Source: an uncultured Burkholderiales bacterium
GTDB lineage: Bacteria > Pseudomonadota > Gammaproteobacteria > Burkholderiales > Burkholderiaceae_E
Assembly (NCBI GenBank): GCA_903923345.1
Contig: CAIXXI010000539.1
Location: 1-6,119, forward strand
Direction: 5' to 3'
DNA length: 6,119 nt
The notes under the pieces were generated by a model that was not told the origin of the DNA, did not search any database, and worked only from the letters and a program-made list of their open reading frames with translations. How positions within the stretch are numbered: the stretch's first letter is position 1; each line of letters starts with the position of its first letter. The translations under genes and the position numbers were made by a program. Below are positions 5,519 to 6,119 of the stretch, one piece after another.

Positions 5519-6119
5519 ATGAGCGAACCTGCCGCGAAGGCGACCGGCACACTGACCGAGGCCGTGCATCGCAGGACACTTGCGCAGGCCAATCGCGTCG
5601 GCATCCTGTGGATGAGCTTCGGCATGAGTGCCTTCATCGGCAACGACGCGCTGATCAAGGCGGTCGGCACTCGAGTGCCTGCGGCTCAAATGATCGTGGT
5701 TCGGGGTGTGATGGCGATCACACTCATCCTGCTGGTCGCCTGGCGAATGGGCGCACTGAACCGCGTGCGTGACATCGCCCGAGGCTGGGTGATCGTGCGC
5801 GCAGGCTGCGAAGGTGTGGGCACCTTTCTCTATCTGGCCGGGCTGTTTCACCTGCCGTTGGCCAATGTCACCGCGATCAACCTGGCGTCGCCACTGTTCA
5901 TTGCGGTGCTGGCCCGGCTGATCTACGGCGAGCAGGTCAGCCTTGCGCGCTGGCTGGCGATCGGACTGGGCTTTGCCGGCGTGCTGATGATCATTCAGCC
6001 CAATGGCGAAGGCTTGAACGCATATGCCTGGATGAGTCTCACCGCCACGCTGATCTTTGCTGGTCGTGACCTGATGACCCGCAAGATTCCGCCCGCGACG
6101 CCGTCGATTCTGATCACCC
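5519..6119 (+). CDS. EamA/DMT-superfamily membrane transporter, N-terminal 200 residues (3'-truncated by window)
   Basis: An open frame begins at the ATG at 5519 and runs off the window after 200 codons; family members are usually about 290-310 residues, so about a third is missing. After a polar, positively charged N-terminus of about 26 residues come roughly six hydrophobic spans, at about 28-48, 57-77, 93-112, 116-136, 145-161 and 168-184. The first EamA repeat ends with the typical YGEQVSLARW and LMIIQPNG segments (136-145 and 156-163), and the second repeat starts after them. Family members move small metabolites, often exporting amino acids or other compounds, across the inner membrane; the substrate cannot be predicted. 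The gene starts 12 bases after the dehydrogenase TGA in the same frame, and no good Shine-Dalgarno precedes it, so it probably depends on coupling to the upstream gene. An in-frame GTG at 5564 is a less likely start. The shared operon suggests uptake or export of a compound related to the dehydrogenase substrate (inference). Confidence 0.88.
   Translation, partial: MSEPAAKATGTLTEAVHRRTLAQANRVGILWMSFGMSAFIGNDALIKAVGTRVPAAQMIVVRGVMAITLILLVAWRMGALNRVRDIARGWVIVRAGCEGVGTFLYLAGLFHLPLANVTAINLASPLFIAVLARLIYGEQVSLARWLAIGLGFAGVLMIIQPNGEGLNAYAWMSLTATLIFAGRDLMTRKIPPATPSILIT

Noticed and set aside
4871..5851. 326-codon open frame on the minus strand across the dehydrogenase and transporter genes
   Set aside because: It spans the boundary of two well-supported plus-strand genes, its composition (H, Q, R-rich) is that of an antisense shadow, and no domain is recognisable.
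1..6119. Mobile elements, CRISPR arrays, tRNA/rRNA genes, frameshifted pseudogenes
   Set aside because: No terminal inverted repeats, regularly spaced repeats or structured RNA motifs were seen, and all genes inside the window have intact frames with full sets of family motifs.

Overview
This 6119-base window reads as a GC-rich (roughly 60% or more by eye), densely coding chromosomal segment of a proteobacterium. A beta- or gammaproteobacterium is my best guess, from protein style, codon bias, short intergenic gaps and G-rich Shine-Dalgarno sites; nothing here fixes the taxon. I see no mobile element, CRISPR array, RNA gene or sign of gene decay.

Layout. Bases 1-306 (+) are the 3' end of a MobA/MocA-like nucleotidyltransferase, probably for molybdenum cofactor. 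It meets, tail to tail with only 2 bases between stop codons, a three-gene minus-strand operon running from about 4462 down to 309. In order of transcription that operon encodes a type I Baeyer-Villiger monooxygenase (4399-2777), an NAD-type aldehyde dehydrogenase (2774-1293, GTG start 2 bases after the previous stop) and a 3-hydroxyisobutyrate dehydrogenase (HIBADH)-family oxidoreductase (1241-309). A 201-base divergent region (4400-4600) separates it from a plus-strand pair: a second, distinct HIBADH-family dehydrogenase (4601-5506) and, 12 bases on, an EamA/DMT-type membrane transporter (5519 to the window end, truncated).

How the genes may work together. The monooxygenase would insert oxygen next to a ketone to give an ester or lactone. 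After hydrolysis, by an enzyme not found in this window, the released alcohol or hydroxy acid could be oxidised to an aldehyde by a HIBADH-family enzyme and to a carboxylate by the aldehyde dehydrogenase. That parallels the logic of the cyclohexanone (chn) pathway, with a beta-hydroxyacid dehydrogenase in place of the usual alcohol dehydrogenase. The pathway is inference; the enzyme families are secure. The monooxygenase's active-site loop resembles phenylacetone monooxygenase more than cyclohexanone monooxygenase.

The intergenic region carries a good sigma70-like promoter for the minus-strand operon (TTGACC, 17 bases, TAGAGT), a short inverted repeat in its leader, and a perfect 13-base palindrome just before the ribosome binding site of the plus-strand dehydrogenase. 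No regulator gene is in the window. I find no clear evidence of a wholly new system. The most notable points are the gene combination, the altered substrate-anion motif of the second dehydrogenase and the intergenic palindrome.
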